A stretch of DNA of 64,000 nt from an uncultured Marinobacter sp. (lineage in GTDB: Bacteria > Pseudomonadota > Gammaproteobacteria > Pseudomonadales > Oleiphilaceae): positions 1-64,000 of the forward strand of contig NZ_CAJXKQ010000012.1 of assembly GCF_913055835.1 (NCBI RefSeq). The letters run 5' to 3'. Under the pieces are notes generated by a model. It searched no databases. It was not told the DNA's origin and saw only the letters and a list, made by a program, of their open reading frames with translations. A program made the position numbers and the translations under genes. How positions within the stretch are numbered: the first letter of the stretch is position 1; each line of letters starts with the position of its first letter. Positions 55,218 through 64,000 of this stretch are shown one piece after another.

Positions 55218-55711
55218 TAGACGACGAAGCTGTAGTCGTATGGATTGTTATCGGACGCGGAGAAATCCTCCCGTCCGATTTCTTCCCACTCATCCCAGTT
55301 CACTTCCGGAAAAAACGCATCCCCGTCCACCTCGGCGTGCACCTGGGTGATGTACATACGATCCACCAGGGGCAGCGCCTCGGCATAGATTTGCCCGCCA
55401 CCGATAATCATTACCTCGTCACCACCTTCCAGCTCCGCCTGCGCCTCAGCCTTCACCAGTGCTTCGGGCAATGACTTCGCAGCCACCGTTCCGGTTGGCG
55501 CTTCCCAGGTTTCATTCCTGGAAATAACCACGTTCATCCTTCCCGGCAACGGCCGGCCGATAGAATCCCAGGTTTTACGGCCCATGATAATCGGTTTGCC
55601 CATGGTGGCCTGTTTGAAATAACGAAGGTCACCCGGCAGATACCAGGGCAGATTGTTGTTCCGGCCAATGACCCGGTTCCGGGACATGGCGACAATCAGG
55701 GCTTTTCTCAT
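55196..55711 (-). CDS. folA: Dihydrofolate reductase
   Basis: Reduces dihydrofolate with NADPH. N-terminal motif LIVAMSRNRVIGRNNNLPW and the catalytic Asp28 in PGDLRYF; the GRKTWDSIG loop is intact. Length 171, about ten residues above E. coli. It is the last gene of the TauE-lgt-thyA-folA series, following thyA by 23 bases; both enzymes act in the same thymidylate cycle. The 3' end overlaps the DEAD-box gene by 22 bases. Confidence 0.96.
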   Translation of the reverse strand: MRKALIVAMSRNRVIGRNNNLPWYLPGDLRYFKQATMGKPIIMGRKTWDSIGRPLPGRMNVVISRNETWEAPTGTVAAKSLPEALVKAEAQAELEGGDEVMIIGGGQIYAEALPLVDRMYITQVHAEVDGDAFFPEVNWDEWEEIGREDFSASDNNPYDYSFVVYQRLASA

Positions 55712-55734
55712 GTGCTCGCCTTTTTAGAGTTCAT

Positions 55735-56574
55735 TCAGATGGCAATCGGCGCCTTGATGCCCGGATAGGGGTCGTAGCCTTCAAACTCGAAGTCTTCCAG
55801 CTCGTACTCGAAAATGCTCGCGGGCTTGCGTTTGATCAGGAGTTTCGGCAAGCCCCGCGGCTCGCGCTTCAACTGCTCGAAGACGATGTCATCGGTCAGG
55901 TGATTCTGGTACAGGTGGCAGTCGCCAAAGGTATGGACGAACTCACCTACATCCAGGTCGCACTGCTGGGCGATCATGTGTGTGAGCAAGGCATAGGAGG
56001 CGATATTGAACGGTACCCCCAGGAAAAGGTCGGCGCTGCGCTGATAGAGCTGGCACGACAGCTTGCCGTCGGCCACGTAGAACTGGAACAGGCAGTGACA
56101 GGGCGCCAGGGCCATGCGGCCCTCGCGAACATTATCCTGGGGACCAATGGATTCGTCCGGGAGTTCTGCCGGATTCCAGGCCGAGACAATCAGTCGGCGG
56201 GAATTGGGCTTGGTGCGGATTTGTTCAACCACTTCGCTGATCTGGTCGACCACCTCACCATTCGGGCACTGCCAGCTACGCCACTGTTTTCCGTAGATGG
56301 GCCCAAGGTCACCATCTTCCAGGGCCCATTCGTTCCAGATGGAGACCTTCCGTTCCTGCAGCCAGGTGTTGTCGGTGGAGCCCCGGAGAAACCAGAGCAA
56401 TTCATAAATGATGCTGCGCAGGTGGACCTTCTTGGTGGTCACCAGGGGAAAGCCTTCCTGCAGGTTGAAACGGATCTGGCGGCCAAAGACAGATCGGGTA
56501 CCAACGCCGGTGCGGTCCCCCTTGTCAAATCCGTTATCGACAACGTCTTGCATCAGGTCGAGATAGGCTTTCAT
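55735..56574 (-). CDS. thyA: Thymidylate synthase
   Basis: Methylates dUMP to dTMP using methylene-tetrahydrofolate. The catalytic Cys is C159 in [13 protein letters not shown], and [15 protein letters not shown] and the C-terminal KAPIAI are family signatures. Length 279 lies between E. coli (264) and longer forms. Its start overlaps the lgt stop by four bases, coupling thyA to lgt as in E. coli. Confidence 0.97.
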   Translation of the reverse strand: MKAYLDLMQDVVDNGFDKGDRTGVGTRSVFGRQIRFNLQEGFPLVTTKKVHLRSIIYELLWFLRGSTDNTWLQERKVSIWNEWALEDGDLGPIYGKQWRSWQCPNGEVVDQISEVVEQIRTKPNSRRLIVSAWNPAELPDESIGPQDNVREGRMALAPCHCLFQFYVADGKLSCQLYQRSADLFLGVPFNIASYALLTHMIAQQCDLDVGEFVHTFGDCHLYQNHLTDDIVFEQLKREPRGLPKLLIKRKPASIFEYELEDFEFEGYDPYPGIKAPIAI

Positions 56575-57359
56575 TCGGCTTGTCTCCGGTAAGCGATAAA
56601 CATCAGGGCGGCGCCGGCAACAATCATCGGGAAGGACAGTACCTGCCCCATGGTTAGCCAGTCAAAAGCAAGGTAGCCCAGCTGCGGATCCGGCTGACGG
56701 ACAAATTCCACCAGGAACCGGAACACGCCATAGCAGATCAGGAACAGACCGGAGACCGCCATGGTGGGCCGCTGCCTGGATGAGAACCACCAGAGGATCA
56801 CGAACAGCGCCACGCCCTCCAGGGCAAACTGGTACAGCTGGGAAGGATGCCGGGCCAGCGAATCCGGCGCCGTCCGGAACACCATGCCCCAGGCCACGTC
56901 AGTGGGCTTGCCCCACAGCTCGCCGTTGATAAAGTTTCCTATCCGCCCTGCCCCAAGACCCAGGGGCACCAGCGGGGCCACGAAATCAGCCATGCGCCAG
57001 AAACCACTGCCCACTTTGCGGCCGTACCACCACATGGCGAACATCACGCCCAGCAGACCGCCATGGAAGGACATACCGCCTTCCCAGACCCGGAGCAACC
57101 AGAGCGGGTCCGCCAGGAAGGCATCAAAGTTGTAGAACAGGACATAGCCGAATCGCCCGCCCAGGATCACCCCCAGGGCCAGGTAGAAGAGCAGGTCACC
57201 CATCTGTTCTTCGTTGATCGGTGACCAGGGTTTGCGGGTACGGATGCGCCCAAGCCACCAACCGGCCACGAAGCCGAACAGATAGGTCAGACCGTACCAG
57301 TGGATCTTGAGGGGGCCGATGGCGATGGCCACCGGATCAATCTGGGGATGCTGCAGCAT
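56571..57359 (-). CDS. lgt: Prolipoprotein diacylglyceryl transferase Lgt
   Basis: Adds diacylglycerol to the lipobox Cys of prolipoproteins, the first maturation step. About seven membrane helices; the signature [14 protein letters not shown] and the HGGLLG segment are present. Length 262. The start is ATG 57359, just after an in-frame TTG. It is coupled to thyA by a four-base overlap and lies 10 bases after the TauE gene. Lipoproteins in this window (rlpA, the 628-residue protein) would be its clients. Confidence 0.96.
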   Translation of the reverse strand: MLQHPQIDPVAIAIGPLKIHWYGLTYLFGFVAGWWLGRIRTRKPWSPINEEQMGDLLFYLALGVILGGRFGYVLFYNFDAFLADPLWLLRVWEGGMSFHGGLLGVMFAMWWYGRKVGSGFWRMADFVAPLVPLGLGAGRIGNFINGELWGKPTDVAWGMVFRTAPDSLARHPSQLYQFALEGVALFVILWWFSSRQRPTMAVSGLFLICYGVFRFLVEFVRQPDPQLGYLAFDWLTMGQVLSFPMIVAGAALMFIAYRRQAE

Positions 57360-57369
57360 CAACTACCTC

Positions 57370-58230
57370 TCAGCTCAGGAGAAAACGGAGACCCACCAGC
57401 AACAGCATGATGGAGAACGTTCGTTTGAGAATTCGGGGGTTCAGCCGATGGGCCAGATTGGCACCCACCCGGGCAAAGAAAACGCTGGCAAAAATGATAC
57501 CGATCAGCGCCGGCAGGTAAATGAAGCCGGCGCTCAGTTCCGGCAATGCGGGATTGTTCCACCCGGTCCAGATATTACCCAGAGCACCGGCAATGGCGAT
57601 AGGCAGACCGCAGGCAGCAGATGTTCCCACCGCCTGCTGCATCCGCACGTTGCACCAGCTCAGATACGGAACCGTGAGGGTCCCGCCGCCGATTCCGAAA
57701 ATCGCTGAGCCCCAACCGATAAAACCACCTGCGACACTAAGACCGGCAACCCCGGGAACATCGCGACCGGGCTTCGGGTCGACCTGAAAGAACATTTTAA
57801 GCCCCACCAGGATCACGAAGATGCCAATCACCAGTTCCAGCATGCGGCCGCTCATCAGAGATGCTGTCCAGGCGCCGACCAGAGCCCCAAAAATAATTCC
57901 AACCGTCATGGGCCGGAACAGATCCCACCTTACGGCGCCATGCTTGTTGTGGGAACGGATGGAACTGACCGAGGTGAAGACAATGGTCGCCAGTGAGGTA
58001 CCAACCGCCAGATGGGGAATAATGTCCGGATTGATTCCCTGCAGACCAAAACTGAACATCAGCACAGGCACGATAATCAGGCCTCCGCCAATGCCGAACA
58101 GGCCCGCAACGGTGCCAGCCAGGGCACCAAGGGCCAGATACGATGCTATTACATAAAACAGGGTCATAGTGTGAGTCGCGCCCGGGAAAACCAAGGCTGG
58201 TATGATACACAGCGCAAGAGTCAACTTCAT
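57370..58230 (-). CDS. TauE/SafE (DUF81) family membrane transporter
   Basis: About eight membrane helices in two repeats; the first repeat has GTVAGLFGIGGGLIIVPVLMF and the second has GGFIGWGSAIFGIGGGTLTVPYLSW, the TauE signatures. Members export sulfonates, sulfite or similar anions; the substrate here is not known. I start at ATG 58230, which has CGGAG four bases upstream; 58248 and 58167 are also possible starts. It is divergent from the NRDE gene with only 26 bases between the start codons. Confidence 0.82.
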   Translation of the reverse strand: MKLTLALCIIPALVFPGATHTMTLFYVIASYLALGALAGTVAGLFGIGGGLIIVPVLMFSFGLQGINPDIIPHLAVGTSLATIVFTSVSSIRSHNKHGAVRWDLFRPMTVGIIFGALVGAWTASLMSGRMLELVIGIFVILVGLKMFFQVDPKPGRDVPGVAGLSVAGGFIGWGSAIFGIGGGTLTVPYLSWCNVRMQQAVGTSAACGLPIAIAGALGNIWTGWNNPALPELSAGFIYLPALIGIIFASVFFARVGANLAHRLNPRILKRTFSIMLLLVGLRFLLS

Positions 58231-58256
58231 TAACTCCGGGAGCACCATCCTCTTCC

Positions 58257-59030
58257 ATGTGCCTGATCGCTTTTGCCCTCGGCCAGAACCCTCATTTCCC
58301 ACTGGTTGTTGCCGCCAACCGGGATGAATTCTTCCGTCGCCCGACGGCCGCCATGGACTGGTGGACCACGGAATCGGGCACCCGCGTGCTTGCCGGCCGC
58401 GACCTGCTTTCCGGGGGCACCTGGCTTGCGGTGAATGCCGACGGTGAGGTCAGTGCCGTGACCAATGTGCGCGAGGGCACACCGGAAACCGGCCGAATCA
58501 GCCGGGGGGAACTGCCCCTGCGAGCCCTGACCGATTCACGGGAGCAGCTTGAGGGCTATCTGCTCGATAATGCCGATCAGTTTTCCGGATTCAATCTCGT
58601 TCACCTGGCCGCCGGCGACGGCTGGTATTTCAGTAATCGGGATGCTCATCCGGGGCGGCAGATCCACCGCGGGGTGTACGGGTTGAGCAACCACCTCCTG
58701 CAGACACCCTGGCCCAAACTTCTGCGCCTGCGCGAAGCCGCAGGGAATACTATCGCCGCTGCCGGCCATAATGCTGAGAAACTGCATAAAGAGTTAATCC
58801 CCTTGCTCCAGGACAGTACGCCGGCACCAGACCACCTGTTGCCCGACACCGGTGTCGGCCTGGAAACCGAGCGCTTTCTGTCGTCGCCCTTTATCGTGGG
58901 ATCGGATTACGGCACCCGGGCAACCACCGTGGTGACCGTATCCGCCGCAGGCGACATAGAGGTCACCGAACAGAGCTGGGGCCCAGACGCCAAAACCGGC
59001 GAACGCCGTCACTTCCATTGGCAGCGATAG
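58257..59030 (+). CDS. NRDE (TANGO2-like) family protein
   Basis: A 257-residue protein starting MCLIAFALGQ with Cys2 and the NRDE motif AANRDEFFRRP, GG-x-TWLAVNADGEVSAVTNVREG and the later TRATTVVTVSAAGDI. Relatives include TANGO2, linked to haem or lipid handling, and N-terminal nucleophile-type folds; the Cys2 could be the catalytic residue after Met removal. The function is not proven. It is divergent from the TauE gene and precedes xseB by 55 bases. Confidence 0.9.
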   Translation: MCLIAFALGQNPHFPLVVAANRDEFFRRPTAAMDWWTTESGTRVLAGRDLLSGGTWLAVNADGEVSAVTNVREGTPETGRISRGELPLRALTDSREQLEGYLLDNADQFSGFNLVHLAAGDGWYFSNRDAHPGRQIHRGVYGLSNHLLQTPWPKLLRLREAAGNTIAAAGHNAEKLHKELIPLLQDSTPAPDHLLPDTGVGLETERFLSSPFIVGSDYGTRATTVVTVSAAGDIEVTEQSWGPDAKTGERRHFHWQR

Positions 59031-59085
59031 CAATCTGGCTCTGGTATAATCCGCGAAATTCTGCCACCTGATCGGAGGGCCCCTG

Positions 59086-59340
59086 ATGGCCGGTGAACAA
59101 GGCGCCACATCGATAGCCGATTTTGAGAAATCTCTTGATGAACTGGAGAAGCTGGTTCGCGATCTGGAACAGGGCGAGCTGTCTCTGGAGCAGTCCCTGA
59201 CGGCGTTTGAGCGGGGTGTAAAGCTGACTCGTGAATGTCAGCAGGCACTGAAGAGCGCCGAGCAGCGGGTTGAACAGCTGGTCCAGAACAGCGACGGCAC
59301 CCTGGAAACGCGCCCTTTTTCTCCGGATGATGCCGACTGA
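59086..59340 (+). CDS. xseB: Exodeoxyribonuclease VII small subunit
   Basis: An 84-residue helical subunit of the bidirectional single-strand exonuclease. It contains [25 protein letters not shown] and the family [15 protein letters not shown]. xseA is not in the window. Its stop shares one base with the ispA start (TGATG). The start ATG 59086 has GGAGGG upstream. Confidence 0.95.
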   Translation: MAGEQGATSIADFEKSLDELEKLVRDLEQGELSLEQSLTAFERGVKLTRECQQALKSAEQRVEQLVQNSDGTLETRPFSPDDAD

Positions 59341-60236
59341 TGCCTGTACCGAACACCCTTGCCTCCGATTTTCTGGAAACCTGCCGGGCCCGTGTGGATG
59401 CGGAACTGGACCGGTGCATTGAGCTCGATTCTGCCTCCGGGCGCCTGCAGGAGGCCATGCGTTACAGCGTGCTGGGCGGTGGCAAGCGGATTCGGCCCGC
59501 CCTGTGCCTGGCCGCAGCAAGGGCACTGGGACAGTCCGGTGACGAAGCCCTCATCCCGGCCTGCGCGGTAGAACTGATCCACGCGTACTCATTGATCCAT
59601 GATGACCTGCCTGCCATGGACGATGACGATTTGCGCCGCGGACGCCCCACCACGCACATTGCCTTTGACGAAGCCACTGCCATCCTGGCCGGAGATGCCC
59701 TGCAGGCGCTGGCGTTCGGCTGGCTTGCGGAAGCACCGGGGCTACCGGAATCCGTGCGCCTGATTATGGTCAGGGAACTGGCCCGGGCCAGCGGCCACGG
59801 CGGAATGGTTGGTGGCCAGGCCATTGATCTTGAATCCGTCGGTAAAACCCTGGCACTGGCCCAGCTTGAAAACATGCACCGGCACAAGACCGGCGCCCTG
59901 ATCGAGACCAGCGTGCGGATTGGCGCCCTGACCGCGCCCTCAGTCAGCGAGCAGGCCCTGGCCTCGCTTACACAGTATGCCAAGGCACTGGGCCTGGCAT
60001 TCCAGGTTCAGGATGACCTGCTGGACATAGAAGGGGACACGACGGTCATTGGCAAACCCCAGGGTTCGGATGCGGCCCGCGCCAAACCCACCTATCCTGC
60101 CCTGCTTGGTGTGTCCGGCGCCCGGGAGCACCTGGCAGATCTGCTTGAGCAGGCGCAGCAAAGTCTGCGGGATTTCGGTCCCGAAGCCGATCCTTTGAGG
60201 GCGATGGCCGATTACGTGGTGGCAAGAACCCATTGA
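59340..60236 (+). CDS. ispA: Farnesyl diphosphate synthase IspA
   Basis: Makes farnesyl-PP from IPP and geranyl-PP. First Asp-rich motif DDLPAMDDDDLRRG and second QDDLLDIEGD; the KPTYPALLG segment near the C-terminus is typical. Length 298. It is coupled to xseB and followed, 133 bases on, by dxs. Products feed undecaprenyl-PP and ubiquinone, linking to the peptidoglycan and DedA/PAP2 genes in the window. Confidence 0.96.
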   Translation: MPVPNTLASDFLETCRARVDAELDRCIELDSASGRLQEAMRYSVLGGGKRIRPALCLAAARALGQSGDEALIPACAVELIHAYSLIHDDLPAMDDDDLRRGRPTTHIAFDEATAILAGDALQALAFGWLAEAPGLPESVRLIMVRELARASGHGGMVGGQAIDLESVGKTLALAQLENMHRHKTGALIETSVRIGALTAPSVSEQALASLTQYAKALGLAFQVQDDLLDIEGDTTVIGKPQGSDAARAKPTYPALLGVSGAREHLADLLEQAQQSLRDFGPEADPLRAMADYVVARTH

Positions 60237-60369
60237 ATCCCGGCGCCCCGAAGGCGCACACTGGCGATAAATATTTTCGTAACAACTGGCCCGCTTTGTG
60301 TGAAACAGCTTCCCCTGTTCCCTTATAATGCCAGTCAGTTACTGAACGTACCGGAAAAGACCCGAGCAG

Positions 60370-62301
60370 ATGCAGGACACTTATATTTTCAAGGAAATCC
60401 CGTCGCAGCGGCCCAACACGCCACTGCTGGACCGGATTGACGAACCGGCCCAGCTGAGAGAGCTGGCCCCGGAGCAGCTGACCCTGCTCGCCCGGGAGCT
60501 CAGGGCATTTCTGTTATGGTCAGTGGGCCAGACTGGCGGCCATTTCGGCGCGGGACTGGGCGTGCTTGAGCTGAGCGTCGCCCTTCACTATGTCTTTGAT
60601 ACGCCCAGCGACCGCCTGGTCTGGGACGTCGGCCATCAGGCCTACCCTCACAAAATCCTGACGGGCCGGAAGGAAGCAATGGGCAGCATCCGGCGCAAGG
60701 GCGGGCTGGCCGGCTTCCCGAAGCGGGCCGAAAGCGAATACGACACCTTTGGCGTTGGCCATTCGAGCACCTCCATCAGTGCAGCACTGGGCATGGCCAT
60801 TGCCGCACGCCTGCAGCAGTCCGGTCGAAAAAGCATTGCCGTTATTGGTGACGGCGCCATGACCGCTGGCATGGCGTTCGAAGCCCTGAATCACGCCGGC
60901 CACCTGCACGCCGACATGCTGGTGATCCTCAACGACAACGACATGTCGATCTCCCGGAATGTGGGCGGACTGTCCAACTACTTTGCCAAGCTGCTGTCCA
61001 GCCGCACCTACAATCAGGTCCGCGACAGCAGCAAGAAGGTTCTGCAGGGCGCACCACACCTGATGGCGCTGGCCAAGAAAACCGAGGAACACTTCAAGGG
61101 CATGATTGCCCCGGGCACCCTGTTCGAGGAACTGGGGTTCAACTACATCGGCCCGATCGATGGTCATGACCTGCCCCTGCTGGTGGAAACCCTGGAGAAC
61201 ATCCGGGAGCTTGAAGGTCCGCAGTTCCTGCATGTGGTGACCACCAAAGGCAAGGGCTTTGCCCCGGCCGAAGCCGATCCGATCGGCTATCACGCCATCA
61301 ACAAGATCGAGCCGGTTCCAGCCAGTAAACCCGAACCGGTCAAGCCGAAGCCGAAAAAACCCAAATACGCCAACGTCTTCGGTCAGTGGCTCTGCGATTC
61401 CGCCGAGCAGGACGAGCGCATAGTGGGCATTACCCCGGCCATGTGTGAAGGGTCGGATCTTCTGGCGTTCTCACAGCGTTTCCCGGAGCGCTATTTCGAT
61501 GTCGCCATCGCCGAACAGCACGCGGTCACCCTGGCGGCGGGTCTGGCCTGCGATGGTGCCAAGCCAGTTGTCGCCATTTACTCGACGTTCCTGCAGCGGG
61601 CGTACGATCAACTGATACACGATGTGGCGATACAGAACCTCGATGTCCTGTTCGCGATCGACCGCGCCGGGCTCGTTGGAGAAGACGGCCCGACCCACGC
61701 CGGCGCCTTCGACATCAGCTACCTGCGCTGCATACCGAACATGGTGGTGATGACGCCCTCGGACGAGAACGAAACCCGCCAGATGCTCCAGACCGGCATG
61801 CTATACGAAGGGCCGGCCTCGGTGCGCTACCCCCGTGGCACCGGCCCCGGCGCCGAAATCCAGCAGGAATTAACTACACTGGAGATTGGCAAGGGTCGCC
61901 GGATACGCAGTGGTAAAGGTGTTGCCATCCTGAACTTTGGCACCCTGCTGGCGCCTGCACTGGAGGCTGCAGAAGCGATAGGTGCAACAGTCGCCGACAT
62001 GCGTTTCGTGAAGCCCCTGGATGAGGAACTGGTGCTGGAGCTGGCGGAGCAGCATGAGTTGCTGGTCACCCTGGAAGAGAACGCTATTGCCGGCGGGGCC
62101 GGCAGCGCCGTGACCGAATTCCTCAACAGCCGCCTGGTCGCCATGCCGGTGCTTCAACTGGGCCTGCCGGATACCTTCATGGACCATGGCAAGCATGGGG
62201 AACTGCTGGCCGAGTGCGGCCTGGACGCCAAAGGTATCGAATCGGCCATCCGTACCCGCCTGGAAACCCTTCGCCACCAGAGCCTGAAAGTCGTCAAATA
62301 A
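60370..62301 (+). CDS. dxs: 1-deoxy-D-xylulose-5-phosphate synthase
   Basis: The first and rate-controlling enzyme of the MEP isoprenoid pathway, joining pyruvate and glyceraldehyde-3-P on TPP. Domain 1 holds [17 protein letters not shown] and the TPP motif [18 protein letters not shown]...NDND; domain 2 has the Glu in [15 protein letters not shown]; the C-terminal transketolase domain is complete. A Lys/Pro linker ([11 protein letters not shown]) marks the domain boundary. Length 643. It closes xseB-ispA-dxs, the usual order in gammaproteobacteria. Confidence 0.97.
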   Translation: MQDTYIFKEIPSQRPNTPLLDRIDEPAQLRELAPEQLTLLARELRAFLLWSVGQTGGHFGAGLGVLELSVALHYVFDTPSDRLVWDVGHQAYPHKILTGRKEAMGSIRRKGGLAGFPKRAESEYDTFGVGHSSTSISAALGMAIAARLQQSGRKSIAVIGDGAMTAGMAFEALNHAGHLHADMLVILNDNDMSISRNVGGLSNYFAKLLSSRTYNQVRDSSKKVLQGAPHLMALAKKTEEHFKGMIAPGTLFEELGFNYIGPIDGHDLPLLVETLENIRELEGPQFLHVVTTKGKGFAPAEADPIGYHAINKIEPVPASKPEPVKPKPKKPKYANVFGQWLCDSAEQDERIVGITPAMCEGSDLLAFSQRFPERYFDVAIAEQHAVTLAAGLACDGAKPVVAIYSTFLQRAYDQLIHDVAIQNLDVLFAIDRAGLVGEDGPTHAGAFDISYLRCIPNMVVMTPSDENETRQMLQTGMLYEGPASVRYPRGTGPGAEIQQELTTLEIGKGRRIRSGKGVAILNFGTLLAPALEAAEAIGATVADMRFVKPLDEELVLELAEQHELLVTLEENAIAGGAGSAVTEFLNSRLVAMPVLQLGLPDTFMDHGKHGELLAECGLDAKGIESAIRTRLETLRHQSLKVVK

Positions 62302-62324
62302 ACCAGGCTCTTGACCAAGAATGC

Positions 62325-62352
62325 AAAAAGCCCGCGACATCGCGGGCTTTTT
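62325..62352. terminator. Bidirectional terminator between dxs and ribA
   Basis: AAAAAGCCCGCG / CGCGGGCTTTTT with a four-base loop. T runs on both strands serve dxs and the convergent ribA. Confidence 0.95.
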
Positions 62353-62374
62353 CGTGGGCAAGGCCTGGATCGGC

Positions 62375-62989
62375 TCAGAGCTCCGGATCGTCGTCCTGGT
62401 GTGTCTCCAGCCAGTGCCCCAGCTTGCTTTGCTTGGTATCGAGATAGTGTTCATTGTGAGGGTTGCGGCCCACATGCAGCGGCACTCTCTCGGCAATATC
62501 AATACCGTAGGAGGATAGCGCTTTAACCTTGCGGGGATTGTTGGTCATCAGCCTCAGGCTCTTGATACCAAGGTGCTCCAGCATATCCTTGCACATGCTG
62601 TAGTCACGCAGATCCGCCGCAAATCCCAGACGCTCATTGGCTTCGACTGTATCGGCACCCTGATCCTGCAGGTGGTAAGCGCGGATCTTGTTCAGCAAGC
62701 CGATTCCACGCCCTTCCTGACGCAGATACATCAGGATACCCCGGCCTTCCCGGGCGATGCTGCGCAGCGCCTCTTCCAGCTGGTAACCGCAATCACAACG
62801 CATGCTATAGAGGGCGTCGCCAGTCAGACACTCGGAATGGGTGCGGGCCAGCATGGGTTCGTCACTGTCCAGGTCACCCAGGGTCAGGGCAACATGTTCC
62901 TTTCCGGTGTCCGGTTCTTCGAAGCCGTGCATATCAAATACCCCGAACGGGGTCGGCAACCGGCAGGTCTGGATGTAACGAACAGCCAC
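62375..62989 (-). CDS. ribA: GTP cyclohydrolase II (RibA)
   Basis: Opens the imidazole ring of GTP, the first riboflavin step. The zinc site is in [20 protein letters not shown] (three Cys), the [17 protein letters not shown] motif is complete, and the late [10 protein letters not shown] is typical. I start at GTG 62989, which has GAGGAA six bases upstream and gives the usual N-terminus; the frame runs 25 codons further. Length 204. It stands alone after dxs, as in Pseudomonas. No FMN riboswitch is seen. Confidence 0.95.
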   Translation of the reverse strand: MAVRYIQTCRLPTPFGVFDMHGFEEPDTGKEHVALTLGDLDSDEPMLARTHSECLTGDALYSMRCDCGYQLEEALRSIAREGRGILMYLRQEGRGIGLLNKIRAYHLQDQGADTVEANERLGFAADLRDYSMCKDMLEHLGIKSLRLMTNNPRKVKALSSYGIDIAERVPLHVGRNPHNEHYLDTKQSKLGHWLETHQDDDPEL

Positions 62990-63123
62990 AGTGTTTCCTC
63001 GTGGTTCAGTCAATCGGGCCGCGCATTCTATCACGGGCCCGCCCGCTTGGCGTAGTCTCGGCACTGTCGCTCCTCCGGCGTAGTCTTGATAACCAACACT
63101 TACGAGCGCAGTGGTCCGCCAGA

Positions 63124-63606
63124 TCAGGCGTTATCGGCGACCCAGTGGCCACTGCGACCGCCCTTCTTCTCCAGCAGACGCACCGAACCGATCTCCATAC
63201 CACGGTCCACAGCCTTGCACATGTCGTAGAGCGTCAGTGCGGCAACGCTTGCCGCGGTCAGCGCCTCCATCTCGACACCGGTCTGGCCGGACAGTTTGCA
63301 GCGGGTAAGAATATGCACAGATGCGCCATCGTCGCCCGGGGTCAGTTCAACTTTCACAGACGTCAGGTTCAGCGCATGACACAGGGGAATCAAATCATGG
63401 GTCTTCTTCGCGGCCATGATGCCGGCAATTCGGGCAACGGCCAGCACATCACCTTTGGGATGCTCGCCCTCAATAATCATGTTCAGGGTTTCCGGCGCCA
63501 TGCGTATGGTGGCTTCAGCACGCGCCTCCCGCTCAGTGGCCGCCTTATCGGTCACATCCACCATGCGGGCTTCGCCCTTGTCATCGAGATGGGTCAGTTT
63601 GCTCAC
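63124..63606 (-). CDS. moaC: Cyclic pyranopterin monophosphate synthase MoaC
   Basis: Makes cyclic pyranopterin monophosphate in molybdenum-cofactor synthesis, after MoaA. Motifs are [33 protein letters not shown] and the late [20 protein letters not shown] with KGGRSGHW at the end. I start at GTG 63606 (VSKLTHLDD), giving 160 residues, one from E. coli; the frame extends 28 codons further without conservation. moaA, moaB and moaD are not in the window. Confidence 0.95.
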   Translation of the reverse strand: MSKLTHLDDKGEARMVDVTDKAATEREARAEATIRMAPETLNMIIEGEHPKGDVLAVARIAGIMAAKKTHDLIPLCHALNLTSVKVELTPGDDGASVHILTRCKLSGQTGVEMEALTAASVAALTLYDMCKAVDRGMEIGSVRLLEKKGGRSGHWVADNA

Positions 63607-63693
63607 GGAATCCCCCGGAATCGGTTGTGCAAGATAGTGAAAAATGCAGGAACGACAGCATAACAGAGATGGACCCGGCGTCGCTGACAACCG

Positions 63694-63999
63694 TCAGCTT
63701 TGGGGCCACCAGAAGCGGATACCGGCGATGCCCTGACCGCCGCGCTCACGGGCTTCCTTCAGGTCGCTCGCAGACAGTCCACCGAGGGCAAATACCGGCA
63801 ACGCCGATTCGGACACCAGGTCGGTAAAGGCCGGCCAACCCAGGGTGGGCGCCCCGGGATGACTTTCCGTCGGCTGCACCGGCCCCAGGGTCACGTAGTC
63901 CGCCCCGATAGTCGTCGCATGATCGATTTCCTGCCGGTTATGACAGGAAACCCCCAGCCAGACATGCTTCGGCACCGGTCGGGCCGAGAGGCCGGCCGC
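63694..63999 (-). CDS. C-terminal part of a ThiE/TenI-like protein, probably MutT-ThiE fusion (5' end outside window)
   Basis: The frame is open to the right edge, so the GTG at 63975 is internal. The visible part is the end of a TIM-barrel of the thiamine-phosphate synthase/TenI class: SCHNRQEIDHATTIGADYVTLGPV, FALGGLSASDLKEARERGGQGIAGI and a final IRFWWPQS. This ending is like the C-terminal domain of the long Nudix (MutT) proteins of Pseudomonas-type genomes, which carry a ThiE-like domain. The Nudix part would lie outside the window, so the fusion is inferred. Confidence 0.7.
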   Translation of the reverse strand, partial: AAGLSARPVPKHVWLGVSCHNRQEIDHATTIGADYVTLGPVQPTESHPGAPTLGWPAFTDLVSESALPVFALGGLSASDLKEARERGGQGIAGIRFWWPQS

Positions 64000-64000
64000 C

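Noticed and set aside
62300..63124. FMN riboswitch or thiamine riboswitch near ribA and the ThiE-like gene
   Set aside because: The upstream regions are too short and show no conserved core helices of either type.
1..64000. CRISPR array, prophage, insertion sequence, integrase or toxin-antitoxin pair
   Set aside because: I looked for evenly spaced direct repeats, transposase or integrase motifs and small paired genes. None could be seen.

Overview
The window looks like an ordinary chromosomal stretch of a GC-rich, marine-type gammaproteobacterium. I infer a Marinobacter-like organism from gene order and protein character: an ANR-type regulator next to fabB, a pyrophosphate-type phosphofructokinase, Mpl next to UbiX, the mrdA-rodA-rlpA-dacA cluster, and xseB-ispA-dxs. 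No species marker such as rRNA is present. There is no prophage, insertion sequence, CRISPR array or rRNA. Coding density is high, and the only gap above 300 bases (3611-4043) holds a pair of palindromic repeat elements.

Layout. 1-7.1 kb: the end of a chemoreceptor, an RND/MMPL exporter, the repeat pair, a Spy/CpxP-like periplasmic protein, the GTPase YlqF and FabB. 7.1-9.3 kb: the oxygen sensor ANR with its own ANR box, an RmlD-like protein that has lost the family catalytic pair, and a small unknown protein. 9.3-17.7 kb (minus strand): rnr-rlmB, then rpsF-rpsR-DUF2232-rplI-dnaB-alr. 17.9 kb: tRNA-Leu(CAG). 18-25.3 kb (minus): mpl, ubiX, an acyl-CoA dehydrogenase, SelO and a large lipoprotein. 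25.4-32.5 kb: PPi-PFK, a glutaredoxin, a dCache chemoreceptor, a YqaA-like membrane protein, an ABC1 kinase and an intact diguanylate cyclase. 32.5-41.6 kb (minus): the envelope and housekeeping cluster proA-nadD-rsfS-rlmH-mrdA-rodA-rlpA-dacA-ybeD-lipB.

41.7-45.2 kb: a translationally coupled trio of two membrane proteins with degenerate GGDEF domains followed by a DedA-PAP2 fusion. 45.2-53.5 kb: a LON-domain protein and a cNMP-HDOD protein, ilvD, a peptidoglycan-binding-like exported protein, an AI-2E-type permease, two small unknown proteins, a haloalkane-dehalogenase-like hydrolase with Asn at the nucleophile position, and a TesB-like thioesterase. 53.7-64 kb: a DeaD-like helicase, folA-thyA-lgt-TauE (minus), an NRDE protein, xseB-ispA-dxs (plus), ribA, moaC and the end of a MutT-ThiE-type protein (minus).

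The best candidates for something undescribed are: (i) the degenerate-GGDEF pair, both keeping an RxxD inhibitory-site motif and coupled to DedA-PAP2, which suggests c-di-GMP control of undecaprenyl-phosphate recycling; and (ii) the 102-bp inverted repeat pair, whose loop-side core is identical while the stems have diverged with compensating changes.
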